Part shown: positions 56,647-64,000 of the stretch, one piece after another
Layout: each line of letters opens with the position of its first letter
Position numbering within the stretch: position 1 is the first letter of the stretch
Notes under the pieces: model-generated
Database searches by the model: none
What the model was told of the DNA's origin: nothing
Seen by the model: only the letters and a program-made list of their open reading frames with translations
Position numbers and translations under genes: made by a program
Source: Larkinella sp051857545
GTDB taxonomy: Bacteria; Bacteroidota; Bacteroidia; Cytophagales; Spirosomataceae
Direction: 5' to 3'
DNA: 64,000 nucleotides
Assembly (NCBI RefSeq): GCF_051857545.1
Contig: NZ_JBPZHB010000001.1
Location: forward strand, 868,001 to 932,000

Positions 56647-57579
56647 ATGGCTAAAACTCCCTTGGTAAGCATCTGCTCAACAACATATAATTTGGAAAAA
56701 TATATATCAGAAGCTATTGATAATTGGTTAATGCAAAGAACAAACTTTGAATTTGAAATTATAATATGTGATGATTGTAGTGTAGATAATACTGTTGCAA
56801 TAGTTGAATCTTATATCCAAAGATGGCCGGATAAAATTACGTTATTTAAGACTGAACAAAATTTGGGAATGATGTCTAATTATATTCGGTCTATAGTGGC
56901 TGCTCAAGGTAAATATATTGCAATTTGTGATGGCGATGATTATTGGATAGATGAAAATAAGCTTCAGATGCAAGTGGATTTTTTAGAATCAAATACTGAT
57001 TTTGTGGCGAGTTTGACAAACTCTATTGTTTTAAATGATGAAACAAAGGAAACCAAAATTGCTAAAACATTAGTTTGGGATGAGGCAGATAGCTTAGATT
57101 TACTTTTCCATGATGATTTTAATAAGGATAACATTGACTTATCTGCTGGTCATGTTTCTACTTATTTATTTAGAAACCATTTAATAGAGAAATATCCTGA
57201 TTGGTTCTATGATGATGATGTTATAACAGATTTTCCACTTTATTTGATTAATTCGAAATATGGAAAAACAAAGTTTTTTAATACAAGCACAAGCGTCTAT
57301 AGAAATAGAATAGGTAGTCATTCATTCACTTGGTATGGTTATCTGAAAATTCAAAGAAGTAGAATTAAAATGTATAAGTGCATTAATGAATATCTTGAGT
57401 ACAGGTATGAAAAAAGAATAAAAGAAATTATTGCTAAGCATTACTTAAATATCTTTAAATACAGTTTAAAGAATAGTCAGACGGAAGATGCATTTTTTGC
57501 ATTTATGGATGTGTTTAAAAATAATCCTAAAGAAATATTATGCTACTTTTTTACTGGAATTAAGAATAGATTAAGATGA
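56647..57579 (+). CDS. Family 2 glycosyltransferase
   Basis: A 310-residue GT-A transferase: VSICSTTYNLEKYISEAI, FEIIICDDCSVDNTV, and the DxD-type CDGDDYWIDENKL. The first half is complete, and the C-terminal half is alpha-helical and family specific. It lies seven bases after the previous transferase in the same AT-rich block, so both probably work on the same repeat unit. Confidence 0.87.
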   Translation: MAKTPLVSICSTTYNLEKYISEAIDNWLMQRTNFEFEIIICDDCSVDNTVAIVESYIQRWPDKITLFKTEQNLGMMSNYIRSIVAAQGKYIAICDGDDYWIDENKLQMQVDFLESNTDFVASLTNSIVLNDETKETKIAKTLVWDEADSLDLLFHDDFNKDNIDLSAGHVSTYLFRNHLIEKYPDWFYDDDVITDFPLYLINSKYGKTKFFNTSTSVYRNRIGSHSFTWYGYLKIQRSRIKMYKCINEYLEYRYEKRIKEIIAKHYLNIFKYSLKNSQTEDAFFAFMDVFKNNPKEILCYFFTGIKNRLR

Positions 57580-57790
57580 AATTGATTGAATAAATAGAAT
57601 TGTTATTGTAGAGGCTTAGGTTCTCGCTTAGGCGAAATCATTCTATTAATATTCAGCCAACGGTTGAATTGGATAGGTAATCTATTTCCTAGTATTTATT
57701 TAGTAAAAGTTGATAAACATTATTTGCTTTAGAAAGAAGTTTCGGTCTCCTACTAACATTGAAAATCTGAGTTTTAGCTACTATAATTAA

Positions 57791-58786
57791 ATGAAAATAA
57801 TAATTATTGGTGGTGGCTTAGTCTCTGAAATGTTTCATATTCCTGCTGCTTTAAAACTATTTGGAATTGAAAATGTTATTGTCGCTGAATCCTCCGACAC
57901 TCAGAGGAAAAAGCTTGTTTTCTTGTTTCCCGGTATTATTGTGATTGAGGGAATCAATCAGCGACCAAAGGATATTAACTTTGCTATTATCGCTACACCT
58001 CCTCATACACATATTGAGTTGATGCGATCTTTAGTAGAGAATTCTATTCCATTTCTCTGCGAAAAACCAATAGCTTTTAGCGCTAGTTCAGTTTCCCAAA
58101 CTATTGTACGTTGCTCGGAGCTTAGAATTACTGCTGGCGTATGTCATACTTATCGGTTCCTACCTAACCGCCAGGAAATTAAAAGACTTATTAACAATGG
58201 TTTTTTTGGCAATGCACCTGAAATAGAAATTCTTGAAGGCGATCCTACAACTTGGTCGTCAGTGACGGGCTATAATTTCCGCAGAGAAATTACATCTGGG
58301 GGAGTAATGCTTGATGGAGGCATTCATTCGCTTGATTTCATCTTGTGGTGTCTTGGGCTACCTGCTAATATTACTTATCAGGATGATTCGCTTGATGGGC
58401 TGGAAAGTAATGCCCGGCTATATCTTTCATTTCCTTCTTCTGCAAAGGCTTTCTTTCGTATAAGTCGCACTTGCTATCTACCCAATACTATCACGGTGAT
58501 GGGTAATAGCCATAAGGCCCAATTCGGAATTTTTGATTTTGCCAACTTCGTTCTTGACGGGCAAATCATATCGGTTAGCGAACGTTACCCTGATGAGGCC
58601 TCTAATTGGAATGATATTGCCACAGTTCAATTATCCGACTTCATTGAAGCTGTTCGGCAAAATCGTGACCCTCGCTGCTCACTAACTGAAGCAATAAATA
58701 GTGTTCAAGTCATAGAAGAATGCTATCGTAAGAAAAGAAGTAATCCTTTACCTGCCCTACTTCCTTTGCCAGGATTGACTTTTTAA
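57791..58786 (+). CDS. Gfo/Idh/MocA family oxidoreductase
   Basis: A 331-residue NAD(P)-dependent dehydrogenase: IIIGGGLVSEMFHIPAAL (nucleotide binding), ATPPHTHIELMRSL and the CEKPIAFSASS motif with conserved Lys, then GGVMLDGGIHSLDFILW with the active-site His/Asp region. It is different from the WbpB-like protein and probably modifies another sugar. It opens a segment of intermediate GC content after a 211-base gap. Confidence 0.88.
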   Translation: MKIIIIGGGLVSEMFHIPAALKLFGIENVIVAESSDTQRKKLVFLFPGIIVIEGINQRPKDINFAIIATPPHTHIELMRSLVENSIPFLCEKPIAFSASSVSQTIVRCSELRITAGVCHTYRFLPNRQEIKRLINNGFFGNAPEIEILEGDPTTWSSVTGYNFRREITSGGVMLDGGIHSLDFILWCLGLPANITYQDDSLDGLESNARLYLSFPSSAKAFFRISRTCYLPNTITVMGNSHKAQFGIFDFANFVLDGQIISVSERYPDEASNWNDIATVQLSDFIEAVRQNRDPRCSLTEAINSVQVIEECYRKKRSNPLPALLPLPGLTF

Positions 58787-58794
58787 TTTGATTA

Positions 58795-59928
58795 ATGAAA
58801 AGATACCAAGGGATAAAGGTATTAGTTACAGGTGGTACTGGGTTTATAGGTAGTCGTCTGGTAGAACGTCTTGCTTTCGAGGAAGGGGCTGAAGTCCATG
58901 TATTAGTGAATAATTGGGCAAAAGCAACTTGGGTAAGCCGCTTTCCTGTTACACTAATCAAAGGTTCCATAAACTCTGTCAGCGATTTGATTGCTGCTAT
59001 GTACGGATGCTCAATTGTTTTTCATTGCGTTGGTCTTGGCGGTTCGATGGCTGAAGCTATGAAGATAAACGTTGAGGGGACTAAGGCCGTACTGGAAGCC
59101 GCCCACCGGCAAGGTGTTGATCGCGTAGTGTATTTCAGTAGTGCTGTAGTGCATGGACCTGTTATTGTTGAGGGGATGAACGAAGATGCCCCCCAGAAGC
59201 AAACTGATGACGCTTACGCAGATTCCAAGATTGCAGCTGAAAAGATGTTTTGGGAGAAAACATCTGACTTTGGTATTCAGGGTGTCATTTTGCGTCCAAC
59301 GTATGTTTGGGGGCCAAATTCCCAATATTATACCATTGATTTTATTCGACAAATGCAGGCAAAGAATTTTGTATTGGTCGACGAAGGAAAAGGGAATTGC
59401 AATGCAGTTCATGTAGATAATGTCGTCGATGTGGCTATTTTGGCTGGGCAGCATCCAAAAGCTATAAACAAAAGTTTTCTGATCACTGATGGAGAGGATC
59501 TAACTTGGAGGCAGTTTTATGAGTATTATGCTAATATGGTTGAGTTCCCACTTGGTAAGGCTATATCTGTGAACTCAAAACACAATGTATGGAGTAAGTC
59601 GGCCTATGCGTTGAAGTATTTCTTAGCACAAACCCGTGACATACTCACCACTATCTCTAATAAGCTTGAGCCTCATGCCAGGCAGCCAACTCGACTCATC
59701 ATAAAGGCACCACGTAAACTGGTGAAAATGGCCCTTAAATCTATAGAACGTCGGTATCCTGAAATAACAGATTGGGATCTAAAAGCTTATAGTTCCACTG
59801 GACGCATAGATCTTTCACGTCTGAAAAATCTACTAAATTACACGCCACGAAAGTCTGTAAAGCAGGGTATGTCTGAATGTGAAATCTGGTTGCGAGACCA
59901 GAATTATATTGCTGATTCTGATCGATGA
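58795..59928 (+). CDS. NAD-dependent epimerase/dehydratase
   Basis: A 377-residue extended SDR protein: VLVTGGTGFIGSRLVERL, then VYFSSAVVHGP and YADSKIAAEKMF with the Tyr-x-x-x-Lys pair, and LRPTYVWGP. The C-terminal extension has a basic helix set (LEPHARQPTRLIIKAPRKL). It likely makes or changes a nucleotide sugar for the polymer. Eight bases separate it from the oxidoreductase, and its last codons overlap the next gene by four bases (ATGA). Confidence 0.88.
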   Translation: MKRYQGIKVLVTGGTGFIGSRLVERLAFEEGAEVHVLVNNWAKATWVSRFPVTLIKGSINSVSDLIAAMYGCSIVFHCVGLGGSMAEAMKINVEGTKAVLEAAHRQGVDRVVYFSSAVVHGPVIVEGMNEDAPQKQTDDAYADSKIAAEKMFWEKTSDFGIQGVILRPTYVWGPNSQYYTIDFIRQMQAKNFVLVDEGKGNCNAVHVDNVVDVAILAGQHPKAINKSFLITDGEDLTWRQFYEYYANMVEFPLGKAISVNSKHNVWSKSAYALKYFLAQTRDILTTISNKLEPHARQPTRLIIKAPRKLVKMALKSIERRYPEITDWDLKAYSSTGRIDLSRLKNLLNYTPRKSVKQGMSECEIWLRDQNYIADSDR

Positions 59929-60962
59929 TTGTATCTGTTATCATCCCTACGCTGAATCGAAGTTGTCAGCTTCAACGAACACTTTACTCGCTAAGTCAGC
60001 TTCCTGAAGATCGTACTTTGTTTGAAATTATAGTAATTGATAATGGGTCAACCAACGAAACAGAACGCGTAGTAAAAACCTTTATAGAAGAAAATAATCG
60101 ACTCGATGTCCGATACTTTTACGATCCAGTTCCCGGTTTACTGACTGGTAGGCATAGGGGAGCTCAAGAGGCTCGAGGAGAAACATTTACCTTTATTGAC
60201 GATGATGTACAAGTCTGTCAAACTTGGCTTTCAGCCATTATCGAGGTTATGCGTTCACAGCCAGGTATAAGTCTACTGACTGGTCCTTGTCTTCCACTGT
60301 ATGAGATTCCCCCACCCTACTGGGTATCAAATTTATGGCGTAGCAATGAAATGGGAAAATATTGCGGTTGGTTTAGCCTTCTCGATTTTGGGGGTGAGCC
60401 CCGAATAATCGACCCAGATTTTGTTTGGGGGCTAAATTTTACAATTCGTCGAGATGCATTTTTCAAACTAGGTGGATTTCATCCTGACAGTATGCCGGAT
60501 GACTTACAAATATTTCAAGGAGATGGAGAAACTGGATTAACCCGCAAAGCAAAAGAGCAAGGAATTTTAGCCTTTTATCATCCTAGGGTAAAACTGCTAC
60601 ACGAAGTTCCACAGACTAGACTCACTCCTGAATACATTAAAAAGCGTGCCTTTTTTCAAGGTGTTTGTAATTCCTTTTCTAAAGAGAGAGAGGAAAAATA
60701 CAAGTATAAGTTACCTAGCCTAAACAGTAAAATAAGAAAACCGAGTCTTATTTCAAGCTTTAAGAGAAACTGTAGAGAATTGTATAGAAAAATCAATTTC
60801 AGTTTTAATAGGCCAGAACCTGATCTAATATCTGAACTTAATGCTGAAGAGATGAAGGGTTATGAGTTTCACAAAAAAGCGTTTGATACCCGACCAGAGG
60901 TAAGAGATTGGGTACTTCAGGAGAATTATCTGAACTATGAACTTCCTACTATTTATGATTGA
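59925..60962 (+). CDS. Family 2 glycosyltransferase
   Basis: A 345-residue GT-A transferase: VSVIIPTLNRSCQLQRTL, FEIIVIDNGSTN, FTFIDDDVQV (DxD) and RRDAFFKLGGFHP in the acceptor part. The C-terminal 100 residues are charged. Its start overlaps the epimerase stop by four bases and its end overlaps the cupin-like gene by eight. Confidence 0.88.
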   Translation: MIVSVIIPTLNRSCQLQRTLYSLSQLPEDRTLFEIIVIDNGSTNETERVVKTFIEENNRLDVRYFYDPVPGLLTGRHRGAQEARGETFTFIDDDVQVCQTWLSAIIEVMRSQPGISLLTGPCLPLYEIPPPYWVSNLWRSNEMGKYCGWFSLLDFGGEPRIIDPDFVWGLNFTIRRDAFFKLGGFHPDSMPDDLQIFQGDGETGLTRKAKEQGILAFYHPRVKLLHEVPQTRLTPEYIKKRAFFQGVCNSFSKEREEKYKYKLPSLNSKIRKPSLISSFKRNCRELYRKINFSFNRPEPDLISELNAEEMKGYEFHKKAFDTRPEVRDWVLQENYLNYELPTIYD

Positions 60963-61383
60963 ACGCATTTTACATGGTGAATCAGAACTTGCCATTATTA
61001 TCCGGAGTACCTTCAAGCGGGAAGGAATTGAATTTTTCACTAATGATAAATTCTCTCAACAGCTTGGTTATATGAATCGGTGCAAGGGCTATGTGATTCC
61101 TCCGCACCGGCATAATATCATTCCCAGGGAGGTGATACTAACCCAGGAAGTTCTTTTCATCAAATCCGGTATGGTACGTGTAGATTTTTATGATGACGCT
61201 CAAACGTATGTAGAAAGCCGGATACTCGAAGACGGAGATATCATTTTACTGGCCGCTGGAGGGCATGGATTTGAAATGATGGAGGCAAGTGAGATCATAG
61301 AGGTGAAGCAGGGGCCTTATGTAGGAGAACGGGATAAAGTCAGATTTGATCCAGTTGAATTTCAGAATGTTATGGTTAGATAG
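60955..61383 (+). CDS. Small cupin-like protein
   Basis: A 142-residue protein. The central part VIPPHRHNIIPRE ... LFIKSGMVRVDFYDD ... LEDGDIILLAAGGHGFEMM follows the two-motif cupin pattern with His ligands in both motifs. It begins at ATG 60955 inside the end of the transferase gene; a start at 60937 is possible. Such small cupins accompany sugar-biosynthesis genes; no specific activity can be named. Confidence 0.75.
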   Translation: MIERILHGESELAIIIRSTFKREGIEFFTNDKFSQQLGYMNRCKGYVIPPHRHNIIPREVILTQEVLFIKSGMVRVDFYDDAQTYVESRILEDGDIILLAAGGHGFEMMEASEIIEVKQGPYVGERDKVRFDPVEFQNVMVR

Positions 61384-61413
61384 GCTAATTTCGAAATATC
61401 AAAAATCATCTAT

Positions 61414-62301
61414 ATGATAAAAAAAATACTCGTCAAACTTGGCCAGGTAATGTTTCCGGGAGGGAGTAATAGAATAGATCATGAATTACTAGCCAAAACC
61501 AACCCGTCGCTAAAAGCCCTTCAAGTTAGTCTTTATAATAAATGGCGTACGGACTATGAAGCGGGTCATCCCTTGCCGAAGCTCGAGCATACCGGAATGC
61601 GAATTTTTTCACAATTAGAAGAAGATGGCCTTTTGCTATATATATTCTCAATTCTTGGAATGGGCAACAGACGTTTCGTTGATTTGGGAGCGGCTGATGG
61701 TATCAATAGTAATTGTGCTAACCTGGCTCTCAATTGGGGTTGGGAAGGACTATTCGTTGATGGCGATGGTGAACAAATTGACCGAGGTAAAAGCTTCTAT
61801 GCCAAACACCCCGATACTTGGTTGTATCCGCCTAAATTCTGCTGCGAGTTCATAAAGACTGAAAATGTAAATGACATACTTGAACGAAACAGTGTAACTG
61901 GAGAAATTGAGTTTCTCAATATAGACATTGATGGAAATGATTACTGGATTTGGGATGCCATTAAAGCTGTTGACCCCAAAGTAGTGATGGTCGAAACACA
62001 TGTCGAATTCGGTAAGGAGCCTATTACTGTAGCCTATGATCCTGATTACGTCTACCCTCCTGCCCGGCATCCGCAGTATTTTGGGGCTGGTCCGACAGCC
62101 CTGGAGAAACTCGCTCGCAAAAAAGGATATAGACTAGTTGGCTCAAATCTTTATGGGTTCAATACAATTTATATAAAAGAAGGACTGGCTGAAGACGTCT
62201 TTCCGACTGTAACCGTAGATTCAATCCTCAAACACCCACGGAACAAGGAACGTCATCAGCTTTTCGAACCTATCAAAGACTGGGATTACATTCGGGTATA
62301 A
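61414..62301 (+). CDS. Putative SAM-dependent methyltransferase (FkbM-like)
   Basis: A 295-residue protein. A methyltransferase-like core is visible: RRFVDLGAADGINSNCANLAL (motif I), GWEGLFVDGDGEQIDRG, then EFLNIDIDGNDYWIWDAI and VVMVETHVEFG. The NIDIDGNDY block is typical of FkbM-like enzymes and their relatives in surface-glycan loci. The likely job is O-methylation of a sugar. The N-terminal 60 residues are helical and have no signal. Confidence 0.78.
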   Translation: MIKKILVKLGQVMFPGGSNRIDHELLAKTNPSLKALQVSLYNKWRTDYEAGHPLPKLEHTGMRIFSQLEEDGLLLYIFSILGMGNRRFVDLGAADGINSNCANLALNWGWEGLFVDGDGEQIDRGKSFYAKHPDTWLYPPKFCCEFIKTENVNDILERNSVTGEIEFLNIDIDGNDYWIWDAIKAVDPKVVMVETHVEFGKEPITVAYDPDYVYPPARHPQYFGAGPTALEKLARKKGYRLVGSNLYGFNTIYIKEGLAEDVFPTVTVDSILKHPRNKERHQLFEPIKDWDYIRV

Positions 62302-62325
62302 ATACTCTTCAAGAATTTATTATTT

Positions 62326-63096
62326 ATGAGTTCAATGACCAATGTCAATTTCAACACGTATAGCAAATACTATGATCTTCTTTACAAGGATAAAGATTAT
62401 CGGAAAGAAGCTAATTATGTTATTGGATTGCTCCATAAATTTCAACATACAGCTTCTTCGATTTTGGAGTTGGGTTCTGGCAGTGGGGCACACGCTGAAT
62501 ACTTTTGTTCGGCAGGCTATGTAGTAGTCGGCATAGAGAGAAGCCAGGAAATGATTGAAGTATCGCGTCAAAAGAAAATGGCCAACTTCAAAGTAATACG
62601 GGCTGATATAACTGACTTTGCTCTTGAGCGTTCATTCGATGTTTCAGTCTCACTATTTCATGTCCTAAGTTACTTAACAGATAATTCTTCTTTAATTCGC
62701 ACTTTTCAATTAACGGCGTTACATCTTGTTGAAGGCGGTTTATTTATTTTCGATGTGTGGTACACGCCCGCTGTTTTAACACTGAAGCCTGAGACGCGTA
62801 TCAAGAGGCTTGAGGATGACGACGTGCATATAACTAGAATAGCAGAGTCGACGATGCATGTCAACCGAAACGTTGTGGATGTGAATTACGAAGTTCATCT
62901 AAGGAACAAAGCCACGGATGAAACAAAAACCATCTTAGAAACACATCCCATGCGACATTTCTCGATCCCTGAAATTGAATTACTCGCGCTTCATACTGGT
63001 TTTGAGTTGTTGCGAGCTGAAGAATTTGTAACAGGACTTCCTCTTTCAATCAGCACTTGGGGGGCATGCTTCGTACTAAGAAAAAAATCAGCCTGA
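62326..63096 (+). CDS. Class I SAM-dependent methyltransferase
   Basis: A 256-residue methyltransferase: YSKYYDLLYKDKDYRKEA at the start, motif I SILELGSGSGAHAEYF, VVGIERSQEMIEVSR (acidic ribose-binding residue), VIRADITDF and FDVSVSLFHVLSYL. All motifs of the family are present. The stop overlaps the ATG of the next aminotransferase (TGATG, 63094-63098). Possibly methylates an amino sugar. Confidence 0.9.
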   Translation: MSSMTNVNFNTYSKYYDLLYKDKDYRKEANYVIGLLHKFQHTASSILELGSGSGAHAEYFCSAGYVVVGIERSQEMIEVSRQKKMANFKVIRADITDFALERSFDVSVSLFHVLSYLTDNSSLIRTFQLTALHLVEGGLFIFDVWYTPAVLTLKPETRIKRLEDDDVHITRIAESTMHVNRNVVDVNYEVHLRNKATDETKTILETHPMRHFSIPEIELLALHTGFELLRAEEFVTGLPLSISTWGACFVLRKKSA

Positions 63097-64000
63097 TGAT
63101 CCCAGTTAATACGCCATTGTTGTCAGGCAACGAAGAAAAATATCTTCGAGAATGTATTAAAACTGGATGGATATCCTCTGAAGGGCCTTTTGTAAGTAAG
63201 TTTGAAACTGAGTTTGCAAGTTATATTGGAATGCGACATGGAATTGCAGTCGCTAACGGTTCAGGTGCTCTTGACATTGCTATTCAAGCACTTGATATTG
63301 GTGTTGGGGATGAAGTGATTATGCCAACCTTTACTATAGTCTCTCCAGCTTTTTCTGTCGTTCGAGCCGGTGCCACTCCAGTGTTAATAGATAGTGATCC
63401 ATTCACATGGAATATAGATGTCCATCAAATTGAGGAAAAAATCACATACAAGACTAAAGCCATAGTTGTGGTACATATATATGGATTGCCAGTTGATATG
63501 GACCCAGTTATAGCTCTATGTGAAAAATACAATCTTTTTCTTATCGAAGACGGAGCGGAAATGCACGGCCAAGATTATAAGGGTCAGTCAATAGGTTCAT
63601 TTGGACACTTGAGCACATTTAGCTTCTACCCAAACAAGATTATCACTACCGGTGAGGGTGGGATGATATTGTCGAATGACGATAAACTAGCGGAACGATG
63701 CAAAAAGCTAAGAAATCTGGCTTTCGAGCCTGATAAACCTCGTTTCGTACATTATGAAATGGGATGGAACTACCGCATGACTAATCTACAGGCTGCATTA
63801 GGACTTGCGCAATTAGAGAAAATTGATGAACATATTCGACGGAAACGAGAAATTGGACTACTGTACATGCAAGGGCTAACCATGCTTGAAAACTGTAGAC
63901 TTCCTATTGAATCCACTTCTTATGCAGCAAATATCTATTGGGTATTTGGAATTGTAGCGAAAACCGAAACGCATAAAGAAAATTGGGTGGCCAATCTTAG
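63096..64000 (+). CDS. DegT/DnrJ aminotransferase (3' end outside window)
   Basis: From ATG 63096 a frame of 301 codons runs to the window end with no stop. It is a sugar aminotransferase of the perosamine synthase type: NGSGALDIAIQAL, IEDGAEMHGQ, and the PLP lysine in FSFYPNKIITTGEGG. The family length is about 370 residues, so some 70 are missing. Together with the methyltransferase before it, it may make a methylated or acylated amino sugar. Confidence 0.92.
   Translation, partial: MIPVNTPLLSGNEEKYLRECIKTGWISSEGPFVSKFETEFASYIGMRHGIAVANGSGALDIAIQALDIGVGDEVIMPTFTIVSPAFSVVRAGATPVLIDSDPFTWNIDVHQIEEKITYKTKAIVVVHIYGLPVDMDPVIALCEKYNLFLIEDGAEMHGQDYKGQSIGSFGHLSTFSFYPNKIITTGEGGMILSNDDKLAERCKKLRNLAFEPDKPRFVHYEMGWNYRMTNLQAALGLAQLEKIDEHIRRKREIGLLYMQGLTMLENCRLPIESTSYAANIYWVFGIVAKTETHKENWVANL

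Noticed and set aside
1..64000. tRNA/rRNA genes and insertion sequences
   Set aside because: No tRNA T-arm/acceptor pairs, rRNA segments, transposase motifs or terminal inverted repeats were recognised by eye; a tRNAscan and ISfinder search would settle this.

Overview
The window looks like a chromosomal segment of a Bacteroidota bacterium of the order Cytophagales (Spirosoma/Larkinella-like). The indicators are a C-terminal type IX secretion sorting domain, a TonB-receptor/DUF4249 lipoprotein pair, group II truncated haemoglobin, weak ribosome binding sites, and GC-rich housekeeping genes interrupted by AT-rich accessory blocks. The genus is inference.

Layout. 1-9.5 kb holds housekeeping genes (partial TPR protein, NAD epimerase, metG, pth, pyrR, DUF1304 protein, truncated haemoglobin), a small AAA-ATPase + putative TOPRIM gene pair with an AT-rich core, and a decayed alpha-amylase gene. 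10.1-14.9 kb is one 1599-residue secreted protein with a glycosidase-like domain, many Ig-like repeats and a T9SS tail. 15.7-19.1 kb (minus strand) holds a heparinase II/III-like protein, a stand-alone LytTR regulator and a sugar transferase. 19.8-23.4 kb is a TonB-dependent receptor and a DUF4249 lipoprotein, separated by five tandem hairpins whose stems vary in a compensatory way. 24.0-29.5 kb has a membrane coiled-coil protein, an ABC exporter, a Ser/Thr kinase, a secreted metallo-beta-lactamase-fold phosphodiesterase and a small membrane protein.

30.2-42.8 kb is the most unusual block: ten tightly packed plus-strand genes, all with signal peptides. Four encode caspase-like (C14) proteases of three architectures; the others are an M48 metalloprotease, a DUF4384 protein, a CsgG-like protein and three small secreted proteins that seem to share a domain with the first caspase. 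This looks like an envelope-located proteolytic or stress-response system.

43.9-64.0 kb is a surface polysaccharide locus: Wza-like export protein, Wzc-like tyrosine kinase, initiating sugar transferase, a WbpE/WbpD/WbpB-type diacetamido-uronic acid module, a Wzm/Wzt ABC exporter, then glycosyltransferases, methyltransferases, acyltransferase, epimerase, oxidoreductase, and a second DegT aminotransferase cut by the window end. Base composition falls abruptly inside wzt (about 52.55 kb), stays very AT-rich to 57.6 kb, then partly recovers, which indicates a mosaic locus built by recombination. No tRNA, rRNA, CRISPR array or transposase was seen.
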